A DNA stretch of 64,000 nt from Variovorax sp. PBL-H6 (GCF_901827155.1 NZ_LR594659.1:620001-684000), one strand, 5' to 3'; numbered from the stretch's first letter, positions 51,437 through 60,680 are shown. Translations and numbers: made by a program. The notes: generated by a model not told the origin, from the sequence alone.

Positions 51437-53551
51437 TCAGCGCTCTTTCTGCACCGGGTAGTCTGCCGTCACGGTGTCGCGCACGCGCACCTCGATGCGC
51501 CGCGAGGGGGCAGCGCTGCTCCATGGCAGGGGCAGGTTGTCCTGGACGAGCTCGATCTCGTGCGGGCCGGCCACGACCTGAGGAAAGCTGTAGAAGCCCT
51601 GGGCATCGGTGCGCGCCACGTAGCGGCGGTCGAGCACCAGCGTCACGTTAGCCACGCCGCCCTCGCTGGCTTCGCGCCGACCGCTGTTGTCCTGGTCGAA
51701 GAACACATGACCTTCGAGCCGGCCTGCTCCGCTGCCGGGCATGCCGCCGATCGGCGCGCTCGCCAGGCCGCTTCGGTTCTCGTAACGTAGCGCGACCATG
51801 AAGCTGCGGCTCGAAGGCGTGGTCAGCACCGGTGCCTGCGTCGCAGCAGACAGCGCTGACACCACCGCCGGATTGAGCGATTCCTGCCCGTGCGCCGCGG
51901 TGTATTGGGCAATGAAGGACCAGCCCAGGCCGAGCGGCCAGCTCAGCCGCGCGTTGGCGCTCAGGAAGCGCGCGCTGTTGTCGCCAGTGCCGTTGCTGCC
52001 GCGCAGGCTCAGGTCCAGGCGCGCGCCGGCCGGCAGCGGCGTGGTGCCGAGCACGCCCCAATACACCGTGCGCCGTTCGACCCCCTGCTCGCGCGAGTGC
52101 TCCAGCGCCAGCGAGGTCGAGAGCCACTGCGTCTCGCCCACGGCCCAGGCATGGTCGACGCCGCTGCGCAGCACGCGCAGCTCGGTGCCGTGGGCGACAT
52201 CGGTGCGCCACTGCGTGTAGCCCCAGTCGGACCTGTGCTCCCAGGTGAGCTGCATGGACTGTGCGGCGAAGTTGCCGCTGCGCGCCGCCAGGGTGGCGGA
52301 GATCGCGTCGCGCGAGTCGAAGCGCCAGTGGCCGAAGAGGTTGCCGAAGATCGAGCTGCGCCGCAGGCCGCTGACGCTGTCGCTGGCTTCGACGTTGCCG
52401 CCGAGTTGCCACTGGCGCGTCGCGATGTCGCCGCGCCAGGACGCGCCGCGCAGGTTGTTCGGCAGCGAGTCGCCGCCCCAGCGCAGCGATGGCTCGAAAT
52501 AGAACACCGATGCCGCTTGCTGCATCAGCTCGCTGCGCCAGGCAGCGTCGACCCAGGCGCCCGTGGCCGAGTCACTCCGCGCCAGCGAACCGGCGTCCGA
52601 AGGCCGGCCCTGGCTGCGCGCCAGATTGGCCTGGATGCGCATGCCGCCCACCTTGTCGGCCAGGCCGCCGAAACCACTGCCCAGTGAGTCGGCCCAAGGT
52701 GCCAGGCCTTGCCAGGCCACGGCGGTCCAGAGCGAACGCGTGTTCTGCGCGTAGCCGGGCACCCCGTTACCGTTGACGTCACGCGTCTCGGTCATCTGTG
52801 CCGCCGCGTCCACCCGATTCGGCGCCAACGCGCCCTCGGCGCCGGCCAGTTGCGTTTGGGCTCCCAGGCTTACCGCGCTTCCGCGCCCGGCGGTGAAGCC
52901 CTGGAAGTTGAGACCGTCGAAGAAACCGAGCCGCCCCGCCGAGGCATTGAAGCTGGTGCGGCCCGGCTGCTCCAGCGTGGCGGCCACGCCCTCGATCGGC
53001 AGGTTCGGCAGATAGACCCGGCCGATGCCGCGCGACAGCGGCGTGCTCGCCATGTTGATGTTGCCCACGCTGTTGTTGGCGAACCAGCCGCCGTCGAAAG
53101 GCATGCCGCGCTGATCGATGCGCCACGTGCTGCCGGTGCGGTAGCTGTAGGGCACCACCGTGGTCGGCGTGCCGGTGCTGCCGACGAGGCCGAGGCCCGT
53201 GACGGGTGCGCTGTCGCGGTTCAGGTTGAGATTGGCCGAGATCGTGCCGTAGTCGGGCGTGTCGACATGGCCGGAGAACAGCAGCGACTGGCTGGCCTGG
53301 CGCACCGCGCCGCTCTGCCGGGTGGACTGCCCCTCCACGCTCCAGTCGCGCGGCCAGCCGGTGTCGCGGAGGCCCATCGCCTCTTCGCCCTGTGCCGCCT
53401 GAGGGCTGTCGTCGAGGACGCGGTCGACGTACTCGCCAGCGCCGGCGGATGCCGCAGCGGGCGGCGCGGATTGGGCCCACGCAGACGCTCCGGCCAGGGT
53501 GGCGCCCGCCCAGCACAGTTCGAGGGCGTGACGCGCGAGCGTTCGTCTCAC
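51437..53551 (-). CDS. Outer-membrane barrel protein with C-terminal SdrD/Cna-B-like domain
   Basis: 704 residues from a GTG start that overlaps the chaperone stop (GTGA). Signal peptide MRRTLARHALELCWAGATLAGASAWAQ. Residues about 65-600 are a long series of alternating amphipathic strands typical of a large barrel (for example MQLTWEHRSDWGYTQWRTDV, LDLSLRGSNGTGDNSARFLS). The last 95 form an SdrD/Cna-B-like domain: LEGHVFFDQDNSGRREASEG, then DAQGFYSFPQVVAGPHEIEL. Similar C-terminal domains close some alternate-family ushers. Position next to a chaperone suggests an usher-like secretion pore. Confidence 0.7.
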   Translation of the reverse strand: MRRTLARHALELCWAGATLAGASAWAQSAPPAAASAGAGEYVDRVLDDSPQAAQGEEAMGLRDTGWPRDWSVEGQSTRQSGAVRQASQSLLFSGHVDTPDYGTISANLNLNRDSAPVTGLGLVGSTGTPTTVVPYSYRTGSTWRIDQRGMPFDGGWFANNSVGNINMASTPLSRGIGRVYLPNLPIEGVAATLEQPGRTSFNASAGRLGFFDGLNFQGFTAGRGSAVSLGAQTQLAGAEGALAPNRVDAAAQMTETRDVNGNGVPGYAQNTRSLWTAVAWQGLAPWADSLGSGFGGLADKVGGMRIQANLARSQGRPSDAGSLARSDSATGAWVDAAWRSELMQQAASVFYFEPSLRWGGDSLPNNLRGASWRGDIATRQWQLGGNVEASDSVSGLRRSSIFGNLFGHWRFDSRDAISATLAARSGNFAAQSMQLTWEHRSDWGYTQWRTDVAHGTELRVLRSGVDHAWAVGETQWLSTSLALEHSREQGVERRTVYWGVLGTTPLPAGARLDLSLRGSNGTGDNSARFLSANARLSWPLGLGWSFIAQYTAAHGQESLNPAVVSALSAATQAPVLTTPSSRSFMVALRYENRSGLASAPIGGMPGSGAGRLEGHVFFDQDNSGRREASEGGVANVTLVLDRRYVARTDAQGFYSFPQVVAGPHEIELVQDNLPLPWSSAAPSRRIEVRVRDTVTADYPVQKER

Positions 53552-54351
53552 GGCGCGAATCGCTGCTCGATGGCCATCGAGCCCTTGCGGCCCCATTCGA
53601 GCTTGCCGCTGACCACGAGGGGGTAGCGGATCGCGACGGCGGTCTCGGTGTCGCCGGCCTTGGTCGCGACCAGCGCGATCTCGCGTGTCTCGCCCGCCAT
53701 GACGGGCGTTGTGGCAGCCTGAATTTCCAGCGCGGTGCCGTCGGCGTCCTTGCCGCCGAGGAAGCCGGCCAGCCGGCCATGCGCGTTGCCGGTGTTTCGG
53801 ACCTTGAGCACGGGCGTGGGGCGGCCGTCGACAGTCTTGACGGTGGCGCCCGCCAGTTCCAGCACAGGCGCCACCTCGCCCACGGCGACATACACGATGA
53901 CGCCGATGCGCGCGCCCAGCGCGATCGGCATGCTCGGCGCGGCCGTCGGCTGCTGGCCTTCGATCATCACGGCGAACCGGCACTCCGTCGGCGGCGCGTC
54001 GGCCGGTGGCGCCACCTCGAAGCGGAAGCGGTAGGGCCGCCCGGGTGTGATGCTGAGCTCGCGCCGCTCGATCGCCACCCAGGGGCGGCAGCTGCCGGGC
54101 AGCAGCTCGTCGCTGAAGTCGACCGAGCCATCCGGACGCAGCGTCCAGTCTGCCGTCTTGAGCTTGTAGGCACCGGCGCGCTCGTCGCGGTGCGTCAGCT
54201 CGAGCACCTCGCTCACCCGCTGGCCGGGCTTGGCGGAGAGCTCGAAGCGCGGCGGCGAGACGGCCAGCGAGAACTGGGCGTGGGCTGGCAAGATGGCCGC
54301 CACCCCCATGGCGAGGGCAGCGGCGATGCGGAAAGCGGCAAGGCTCTTCAA
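53548..54351 (-). CDS. Periplasmic pilus-type chaperone-like protein
   Basis: 267 residues with signal peptide ending LPAHAQ. The start codon is TTG (54349-54351), embedded in TTGA with the stop of the preceding gene. The mature protein has two Ig-like halves: FSLAVSPPRFELSAKPGQRV with the DWTLRPDGSV strand, and PVLKVRNTGNAHGRLAGFLG with AIRYPLVVSGKLEWG. This is the general plan of fimbrial chaperones (edge-strand donors), though the classic PapD Arg/Lys pair is not obvious. It would hold the exported subunits before delivery to the barrel. Confidence 0.65.
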   Translation of the reverse strand: MKSLAAFRIAAALAMGVAAILPAHAQFSLAVSPPRFELSAKPGQRVSEVLELTHRDERAGAYKLKTADWTLRPDGSVDFSDELLPGSCRPWVAIERRELSITPGRPYRFRFEVAPPADAPPTECRFAVMIEGQQPTAAPSMPIALGARIGVIVYVAVGEVAPVLELAGATVKTVDGRPTPVLKVRNTGNAHGRLAGFLGGKDADGTALEIQAATTPVMAGETREIALVATKAGDTETAVAIRYPLVVSGKLEWGRKGSMAIEQRFAP

Positions 54352-54818
54352 GGCGTGACCTCGATTTCGAAGTAGAACTGGAGCGATTGCGCCCGCTCCA
54401 CGGCACGCCCGTCGGCCATCAGGTCGAGCACGATGCTTTCATGGAGGAAGGGCTCGCGCACCGCGCCCTCGAACACCAGGGTGCGGCCACCCCCGCGCAC
54501 CGTGCCGGGCAAGAGCCGGCCCTGCGTGCGCCAGGTGGCGACCATCTGTTCGCCCTCGGTCGGTGCCAGGCCCATGTAGAGGCGCGCGGACCGGTTCAAC
54601 CAGGGCGAGAGGTTGAGCCGCAGCGCCACGGCGAGGCGGCCGTCCACCGTGTTGTCGCCTGCGCGGCCGGGCGCCAGCTGGCGCCAGCGCATCGGCGTCG
54701 TGGGCTGGCTGAGATAGGTGCCTGTGTCGTCGACGCGGTAGGTGGCTGCATGCGCTGCGGCCTGCAACGCCAGCGCGAACAGGGCGGCAATCGGCCAGTG
54801 AAGACAGCAGACCTTCAT
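54348..54818 (-). CDS. Exported protein of the chaperone/barrel cassette
   Basis: 156 residues with signal peptide MKVCCLHWPIAALFALALQA. The mature part (TYRVDDTGTYLSQPTTPMRW ... ESIVLDLMADGRAVE ... SLQFYFEIEVTP) is beta-rich and unlike the other subunits. Both ends overlap neighbours by 4 bases, so it is made stoichiometrically with the chaperone. It could be an adaptor or tip component. No family recognised. Confidence 0.6.
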   Translation of the reverse strand: MKVCCLHWPIAALFALALQAAAHAATYRVDDTGTYLSQPTTPMRWRQLAPGRAGDNTVDGRLAVALRLNLSPWLNRSARLYMGLAPTEGEQMVATWRTQGRLLPGTVRGGGRTLVFEGAVREPFLHESIVLDLMADGRAVERAQSLQFYFEIEVTP

Positions 54819-55486
54819 GGCGTGCTCAGCGTGAAGGTCGCACGTCCGGTGAAGGTGCCCGCGGGGACCAGCTGGGTATTGAGGTAGCGGAACGCGAGGC
54901 AGCTTTCGAACCAGGTGTTGCGGGTGACCGTGAGCAGGGTCTGCGCGCCCCCGGTGAACGCGCCGCTCGGAAGGGTCGGTGTTGAATCTCCGTTTCCCGA
55001 CGAGGTCCAGGCGACGTTGCTGAAGGCGAGGGTGGCGCCATCCGCGTTGATCAGCGCGGCAGGCGTGCTGACGCTGAGCATGGCGTCGCTGCCGCCGCTG
55101 CCGTTTCCCGGCCTCCGAAAGAAGCCGCCGACATACACCTGTCCGGTGCTGGCGGGCGAGGTGCAGAACGCGCGGCCATCCCACGCACTGGCCGTGAGCG
55201 TGCTGTCGGTCGTCATGGTCTGTCCGGCGCCGGAACCGATCTGTGCGCTGGGCACGGTGACCGAGGCGCTGTTGACCGTGGTGTTGCTGCCGGGCGTGCC
55301 GCCGCTGTTGAAGTTGCCGCCCGTCACCGTGCCCGCGCCGACCTGCAGGAAGAGCGCCCGGCTACCGGGGGTGATGTCGACCGTGAAGCCTAGGGCCGCC
55401 GGCGGGCCCGCACTGCAGAGTGCCGCAACCAGCGCCAGCAAGGGGCGTCGTCCGGCACGTTGGAAAAAGGCGGGCAAGGTTTTCAC
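54815..55486 (-). CDS. Exported beta-sandwich subunit-like protein 3
   Basis: 223 residues with signal sequence RPLLALVAALCSAGPPAALG. It contains the ALFLQVGAGT motif shared with the proteins at 55584 and 56386, and ends in LVPAGTFTGRATFTLSTP, the counterpart of their PAGTYG...Y.ATxP end strand. Two cysteines (AFCTSP, ESCLAF) may form a disulphide. The rest differs from the other two, so it may be a specialised subunit. Confidence 0.62.
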   Translation of the reverse strand: MKTLPAFFQRAGRRPLLALVAALCSAGPPAALGFTVDITPGSRALFLQVGAGTVTGGNFNSGGTPGSNTTVNSASVTVPSAQIGSGAGQTMTTDSTLTASAWDGRAFCTSPASTGQVYVGGFFRRPGNGSGGSDAMLSVSTPAALINADGATLAFSNVAWTSSGNGDSTPTLPSGAFTGGAQTLLTVTRNTWFESCLAFRYLNTQLVPAGTFTGRATFTLSTP

Positions 55487-55583
55487 GGTCGACGCTGCCT
55501 TGCGGCGGTGGGCTCAGGTTGCCGCCGGCTCCGGCGATGGTTGTGTCGAGGGCTGCCCGGGTGACTGCAGGGGCTGGCCTGGA

Positions 55584-56222
55584 TCAGGGCGCGGTGGCGG
55601 TGTAAGTCACGACGCCGTTGTTGCCCGCCGTGCTGCCATAGGTGCCCGCCGGCAGCGTCGCAGTGTTGGCGTACGCGAAGGTCCATTTGCCTTCCTGGCG
55701 CACCAGGCCACCCGTGGCCGCGAGCGTGGTCCCAGTCGTCGAACTGCCGCCGGCTGCAGCAGTGTTGAAGGCCGGGTGGGCGATGCCCGTGTTAATGAAT
55801 CCGGCGGTGGTAGACCCCAACGCGCCGGACGCCACCGTGATGTCGCTCCACGGCACCGTGGGATTGCCGGCAACGCCGGTGCTCAGCGGGCCAGTGACCC
55901 CGCTGTTGAGCGTCACCGTGCCGGTGTTGCCGAGCACGCGAACCGTGACGGCGCCAGCCGTCAGGTCACCGCCGGTGCCCGCCACTGCGCCGCCGCCGAC
56001 GTTTCCGGCCGCCACACTGAAATCGATGGCATCTACCGTTGCGTTGGTCGCGTAGATGGTGCCCGTACCCACTTGCAGGAATAGCACCTTCGGAATGGTG
56101 ATGCTGAAGTTCAGCCTTGCGCTCGCTGACAGGGCGCCAGCGCCGGTCACGAAATTCGATTCGGCATGGGCCGCCAGCGGTGCGATAGCGGCAAAGGCAG
56201 CGATCACGAGGAGTTTTTTCAT
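55584..56222 (-). CDS. Exported beta-sandwich subunit-like protein 2
   Basis: 212 residues with signal peptide MKKLLVIAAFAAIAPLAAHA. The mature protein (SASARLNFSITIPKVLFLQV, NPTVPWSDITVASGAL, GFINTGIAHPAF, LPAGTYGSTAGNNGVVTY) is clearly homologous to the protein at 56386 throughout, so the two are a tandem duplication. Ser/Thr/Gly/Ala/Val-rich with no cysteine, like many fimbrial major subunits. A 97-base gap separates it from subunit 3. Confidence 0.65.
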   Translation of the reverse strand: MKKLLVIAAFAAIAPLAAHAESNFVTGAGALSASARLNFSITIPKVLFLQVGTGTIYATNATVDAIDFSVAAGNVGGGAVAGTGGDLTAGAVTVRVLGNTGTVTLNSGVTGPLSTGVAGNPTVPWSDITVASGALGSTTAGFINTGIAHPAFNTAAAGGSSTTGTTLAATGGLVRQEGKWTFAYANTATLPAGTYGSTAGNNGVVTYTATAP

Positions 56223-56385
56223 AGGGATCCGAAGAAAGTGGGTTGTTAAGGTGGCCGCAATGTAGGTGAGTACCTGCAAAAAATGTGAACACTAAAGTTC
56301 TCAGAAAATTACCATTGAATACTTCCGTTAAAAAGTTGCGCTAAATGTTTTCACCGGCGAGGGGCGGGATTTCGGCATCCCTGAC
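56223..56385 (-). promoter_or_regulatory. AT-rich spacer between subunit genes 1 and 2, with a shared leader block
   Basis: 163 bases, much richer in A/T than the flanking genes. A block reading GCAATGTAGGTGAG on the plus strand (56257-56270) recurs as GCAAATGTAGGCGAG (57051-57065) upstream of subunit 1. It lies 35 and 21 bases from the respective starts. On the minus strand it contains TACATT, a possible -10. Each subunit gene may have its own promoter. Confidence 0.4.
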
Positions 56386-57030
56386 TCAGGGCACCGTCGC
56401 GCTGTAAACAACGAGGCCGTTCTTGGCGGCGGAGCCACCGTAGGTGCCTGCTGGCACTGCTTGCGAATTGGCGTACCTGTAAAACCAGAGGCCTTCCCGG
56501 CGCACCCTGCCGCCAGTGGCGGCCACCGTGACGGGGGTGCCTGGGCCGCCGACGGGGCCGGTGCTGAACGCGGGGTGGGCGATGGCTCCGTTGATGAAGC
56601 CGAAGGTCGCATTCGGCAAGGCGCTGGTCGTCACGAGGATGTCGCTCCAAGGCACCGTGGGATTGCTCGCGACGCCGCTGCTCAGTGCGCCGGTGGTCGT
56701 GCTGTTGAGCAAGATGTCGCCGCTGTTGCCGAGCAGGCGGACGGTGACAATGCTTGACAAGAAGAGGTCGCCTCCGGTGCCAGCCAGCACCGTGCCGTTG
56801 CCGACGCTGCTGGCCGGCACGACGAAATTGATGTTGTCCACCGTCGGGTTGGCGGTGTAGCTGGTGCCCGTGCCAATTTGAAGGAACAACACCTTGGGAA
56901 TGGTGATCCCGAAGCGCAGACTTGCGGTCGCCGAGAGACTGCCGGCGCCGGTGGTCGAATTCGATTCAGCACGCGCTATGAGCGGCGCGATGGCAGCTAG
57001 AGCGGCCAGCAGAAGAATTTTCTTGTTCAT
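56386..57030 (-). CDS. Exported beta-sandwich subunit-like protein 1
   Basis: 214 residues with signal peptide MNKKILLLAALAAIAPLIARA. Mature protein: LSATASLRFGITIPKVLFLQ, NPTVPWSDILVTTSALPN, GFINGAIAHPAF, VPAGTYGGSAAKNGLVVYSA. It is a close paralogue of the downstream protein at 55584. It is the first gene of the cassette; its AT-rich upstream region (57031-57200) should carry the main promoter. Probably the most abundant subunit, inferred from gene order. Confidence 0.65.
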   Translation of the reverse strand: MNKKILLLAALAAIAPLIARAESNSTTGAGSLSATASLRFGITIPKVLFLQIGTGTSYTANPTVDNINFVVPASSVGNGTVLAGTGGDLFLSSIVTVRLLGNSGDILLNSTTTGALSSGVASNPTVPWSDILVTTSALPNATFGFINGAIAHPAFSTGPVGGPGTPVTVAATGGRVRREGLWFYRYANSQAVPAGTYGGSAAKNGLVVYSATVP

Positions 57031-57288
57031 GTTGCCCTGGTCGAAGGTGGGCAAATGTAGGCGAGAAATTTCTTGTTTTTTTAGAACTTAAGAATTCAAA
57101 AATATTACGGAGAATGCTTATGTATTCGGCCTCTGCTAGGGGTTTGCTCTAAGTCCGGCGCCTGCACTCTTGGGCGTCTGCGAAACGATCTGCCAGTCTG
57201 CTGCCGCTTAGATTTGCATCTGCGCGGTCTTGTAAAGTTCTCGGTTCGCCCCGAGTTCACCCACGTTTCCATTTCTCTCGAGCCAGTC

Positions 57289-59334
57289 ATGACGCTTTCC
57301 AAGACCAAACTTCCTTTCCAGGCCGAAGTCGCCCAGCTGCTCCACCTGGTGACGCACTCGCTCTACTCGAACAAGGAAATCTTCCTGCGCGAGCTGATCT
57401 CGAACGCCTCCGATGCCTGCGACAAGTTGCGCTTCGAAGCCATCGACCAGCCGGCGCTCTACGAGGACCAGCCCACGCTGGAGGTGCGCGTGTCCTTCGA
57501 CAAGGACGCCAAGACCCTCACGATCGCCGACAACGGCATCGGGCTGTCGCAGCAGGAGGCCATCGACAACCTGGGCACCATCGCCAAGAGCGGCACCAAG
57601 GAGTTCATGAGCAAACTGTCGGGCGACCAGAAAGCCGACGCGCAGCTCATCGGCCAGTTCGGGGTGGGCTTCTATTCCGGCTTCATCGTGGCCGACAAGA
57701 TCACGGTGGAGTCGCGCCGCGCCGGCCTGCCGGCCGAAGAGGGCGTGCGCTGGGTCAGCACCGGCGCCGGCGACTTCGAGGTCGACACCATCACCCGCCC
57801 GCAGCGGGGCACCAGCGTGACCCTGCACCTGCGCGACGACGCCGAGGAGTACCTGAATCTCTGGAAGCTCAAGTCCATCATCTCCAAGTACTCGGACCAC
57901 ATCTCATTGCCCATCCTGATGGAGAAGGAAGAGTGGAAGGAGGGCGAGGACAACAAGGGCGGCCAGATGGTCAAGACCGGCGAATGGGAGCCGGTGAACC
58001 AAGCCAACGCGCTGTGGAGCCGCCCCAAGAAGGACATCACGGACGAGCAGTACGTCGAGTTCTACAAGAACGTCAGCCACGACTACGAGCCGCCGCTGGC
58101 CTGGAGCCACAACCGCGTCGAGGGCAACACCGAGTACACGCAGCTGCTCTACATCCCCTCCAAGGCGCCGATGGACCTCTGGAACCGCGAGAAGAGCGCG
58201 GGCGTCAAGCTCTATGTCAAGCGCGTCTTCATCATGGACGATGCCGAGGCGCTGCTGCCGAGCTACCTGCGCTTCGTCAAGGGCGTGATCGACTCGGCCG
58301 ACCTGCCGCTCAATGTGAGCCGCGAGCTGCTGCAGGAAAGCCGGGACGTGAAGGCGATTCGCGAGGGCAGCACCAAGCGCGTGCTCGGCATGCTCGAAGA
58401 CCTGGCGAAGAAGCAACGCAAGACCACGACGAGCAGCGGCGATGAGGGAAAACTCGACATCGGCTCCGGCGAGTCGGTGCCCGCGCCCAACCCGGCCGAC
58501 GGCGTGACCGACGTGGTCGACAAGAACGCCGACACCACCCTGGCCGCCGAGGCCGCGGCCGAGTACGGCGATGAATCGGGCAAGTACGCCAAGTTCTACG
58601 CCGAGTTCGGCGCCGTGCTCAAGGAAGGCCTGGGCGAGGACTTCGCCAACCGCGAGCGCATCGCCAAGCTGCTGCGCTTCGCCTCCACCAGCAGCGACAC
58701 AATGAGCGTGAGCTTTGCCGACTACAAGTCGCGCATGAAGGAAGGCCAGGAGGCGATCTACTACATCACGGCCGAGACGCTGGCCGCCGCCCGGAACAGC
58801 CCGCAGCTCGAGATCTTCAAGAAGAAGGGCATCGAGGTGTTGCTGATGACCGACCGCGTAGACGAATGGGCGCTCAACTACCTCACCGACTTCGACGGCA
58901 CGCCGCTGCAGAGCGTGGCCAAGGGGGCGGTCGACCTGGGCAAGCTGCAGGACGAGACCGAGAAGAAGGCAGCCGAGGAAGCGGCCGAGGCCTTCAAGCC
59001 GCTGCTGGAGCGGCTCAAGGAAACGCTGAAGGACAAGGCCGAGGATGTGCGCGTGACCACCCGCCTGGTCGATTCGCCCGCCTGCCTGGTGGTGCAGGAC
59101 GGCGGCATGAGCACGCAGCTGGCGCGCATGCTCAAGCAGGCCGGCCAGCCGGCGCCGGAGCTCAAGCCAGTGCTTGAAGTGAATGCCGAGCACCCGCTGG
59201 TGAAGAAGCTCGAGGGCTCGCCGCATTTCGAGGACCTCGCGAACATCCTGTTCGATCAGGCCCTGCTCGCCGAAGGCGGCCTGCCCGCCGACCCGGCCGC
59301 CTACGTGCGGCGAGTGAACGCGCTGCTGGTCTAA
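57289..59334 (+). CDS. htpG: Chaperone HtpG (bacterial Hsp90)
   Basis: 681 residues from [20 protein letters not shown]; the frame is open further upstream but this ATG begins the conserved protein. ATP-binding N-domain motifs: [38 protein letters not shown]. Middle domain Arg/Gln catalytic loop ([21 protein letters not shown]) and C-terminal dimerisation domain are present. Compared with E. coli HtpG (624) about 53 extra residues are inserted after residue 371 (rich in Asp/Ala/Thr/Ser/Gly). Confidence 0.97.
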   Translation: MTLSKTKLPFQAEVAQLLHLVTHSLYSNKEIFLRELISNASDACDKLRFEAIDQPALYEDQPTLEVRVSFDKDAKTLTIADNGIGLSQQEAIDNLGTIAKSGTKEFMSKLSGDQKADAQLIGQFGVGFYSGFIVADKITVESRRAGLPAEEGVRWVSTGAGDFEVDTITRPQRGTSVTLHLRDDAEEYLNLWKLKSIISKYSDHISLPILMEKEEWKEGEDNKGGQMVKTGEWEPVNQANALWSRPKKDITDEQYVEFYKNVSHDYEPPLAWSHNRVEGNTEYTQLLYIPSKAPMDLWNREKSAGVKLYVKRVFIMDDAEALLPSYLRFVKGVIDSADLPLNVSRELLQESRDVKAIREGSTKRVLGMLEDLAKKQRKTTTSSGDEGKLDIGSGESVPAPNPADGVTDVVDKNADTTLAAEAAAEYGDESGKYAKFYAEFGAVLKEGLGEDFANRERIAKLLRFASTSSDTMSVSFADYKSRMKEGQEAIYYITAETLAAARNSPQLEIFKKKGIEVLLMTDRVDEWALNYLTDFDGTPLQSVAKGAVDLGKLQDETEKKAAEEAAEAFKPLLERLKETLKDKAEDVRVTTRLVDSPACLVVQDGGMSTQLARMLKQAGQPAPELKPVLEVNAEHPLVKKLEGSPHFEDLANILFDQALLAEGGLPADPAAYVRRVNALLV

Positions 59335-59390
59335 GGCGGGGACCCGAGGCCGTGCCACCGGCCGGCCCGAATCCCGCAGAGGGGGCATCC

Positions 59391-60647
59391 ATGAACGCCG
59401 AGCCTTGTGTCGTCGATCTCTCGGGCTTCGACCTGCGAAGTCCCGGCACGGCCTTCTACGAGAACCCCTACCCATGGTATGCGGCGCTGCGCGACGCAAC
59501 GCCCGTGCGCCGCATGCCCGACGGCTCGCTGCTGCTCACGCGGCATGCCGACTGCGTGGCCGTCTACAAGGACACGCACAGTTTCAGCTCCGACAAGCGT
59601 GCCGAATACGCGCCCAAGTACGGAGCGGGAAGCCCGCTCTACGAGCATCACACCACCAGCCTGGTGTTCAACGACCCGCCGCTGCACACGCGCGTGCGCG
59701 GGCTGATCGCCGGGGCGCTCACGGCGCGCGCGATCGAGTCGATGGAGGACGGGCTGACGCACCTTGTCGCGGGCCTGCTCGACCGCATCGAGGAGCGGCA
59801 GCGCGCCGGCGGCGAGGTCGACCTGATCGAGGACTTCGCCGCTGCCATTCCCGTGGAAGTCATCGGCAACCTGCTCGGCGTGCCGCGCGAGGAGCGAGGC
59901 CCGCTGCGCCACTGGTCGCTTGCCATCCTCGGCGCACTGGAGCCGCAGCCCAGTGCGGCGCAGCTGGAGGCCGGCAACCGCGCCGTGACGGAGATGGTGG
60001 CCTGCCTGCGCGGGCTGGTGCTCGAACGCCGGCGGCACCCGGGCGACCCCGCGCACGACGTGCTCACGCGCCTGATCCAGGGTGAGGAAGACGGCGGAGA
60101 TCGGTTGACCGAGAACGAGCTCTACCAGAACTGCATCTTCATCCTCAACGCCGGACACGAGACCACCACCAACCTGATCGGCAATGGCCTGGTTGCGCTG
60201 CTCGAATGGCCCGAGGAGAAGCAGCGCCTGCTGGACGACCCCTCGCTCCTGCGCGGCGCGATCGAGGAGTTCCTGCGCTTCGAGAGTTCCAACCAGCTCG
60301 GCAATCGCATCGCGACCGCAGCGGCGCGCGTGGGCGGCGTCGAGGTGCAGCCCGGCACGCGGATCACCCTGTGCATCGGCGCGGCCAACCGCGACCCGGC
60401 GGTGTTTGCCGAGCCCGATCGGCTGGACATCACGCGTTCGCCCAATCGCCACCTCGCCTTCGGCTCCGGCACGCACCAGTGCGTGGGCATGAACCTCGCG
60501 CGGCTGGAGGCGCGGATTGCCATCTCCGCTTTCCTCGCGCGCTTCCCGGACTACCGGCTTTGCGCGCCGGTGGTGCGCGGCGGACGCGTGCGCTTTCGCG
60601 GCTACCTGCGCGTGCCGCTGAGCCTGGGACTGCCGATCGAGTCCTGA
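59391..60647 (+). CDS. Cytochrome P450
   Basis: 418 residues, a soluble bacterial class P450. I-helix AGHETTTN near residue 257, K-helix ExxR in EEFLRF, and haem-binding loop FGSGTHQCVGMNLAR with the Cys ligand near residue 364. The substrate is unknown, and no ferredoxin or reductase gene is adjacent. It starts 56 bases after htpG in the same direction, probably by chance. Confidence 0.95.
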   Translation: MNAEPCVVDLSGFDLRSPGTAFYENPYPWYAALRDATPVRRMPDGSLLLTRHADCVAVYKDTHSFSSDKRAEYAPKYGAGSPLYEHHTTSLVFNDPPLHTRVRGLIAGALTARAIESMEDGLTHLVAGLLDRIEERQRAGGEVDLIEDFAAAIPVEVIGNLLGVPREERGPLRHWSLAILGALEPQPSAAQLEAGNRAVTEMVACLRGLVLERRRHPGDPAHDVLTRLIQGEEDGGDRLTENELYQNCIFILNAGHETTTNLIGNGLVALLEWPEEKQRLLDDPSLLRGAIEEFLRFESSNQLGNRIATAAARVGGVEVQPGTRITLCIGAANRDPAVFAEPDRLDITRSPNRHLAFGSGTHQCVGMNLARLEARIAISAFLARFPDYRLCAPVVRGGRVRFRGYLRVPLSLGLPIES

Positions 60648-60680
60648 AGCCAGGGCGCTGGCAATTGGGGGCGGCCCAGC

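Noticed and set aside
50915..57030. Naming the cassette as Csu (archaic) or type 1 fimbriae.
   Set aside because: No SCPU-domain subunit, no FimC/PapD signature residues that I can see, and the barrel is shorter than ushers with no evident plug; only the general logic matches.
57100..57288. A heat-shock sigma-32 promoter for htpG.
   Set aside because: I found no convincing CTTGAA-N14-CCCAT-like pair in the upstream region.
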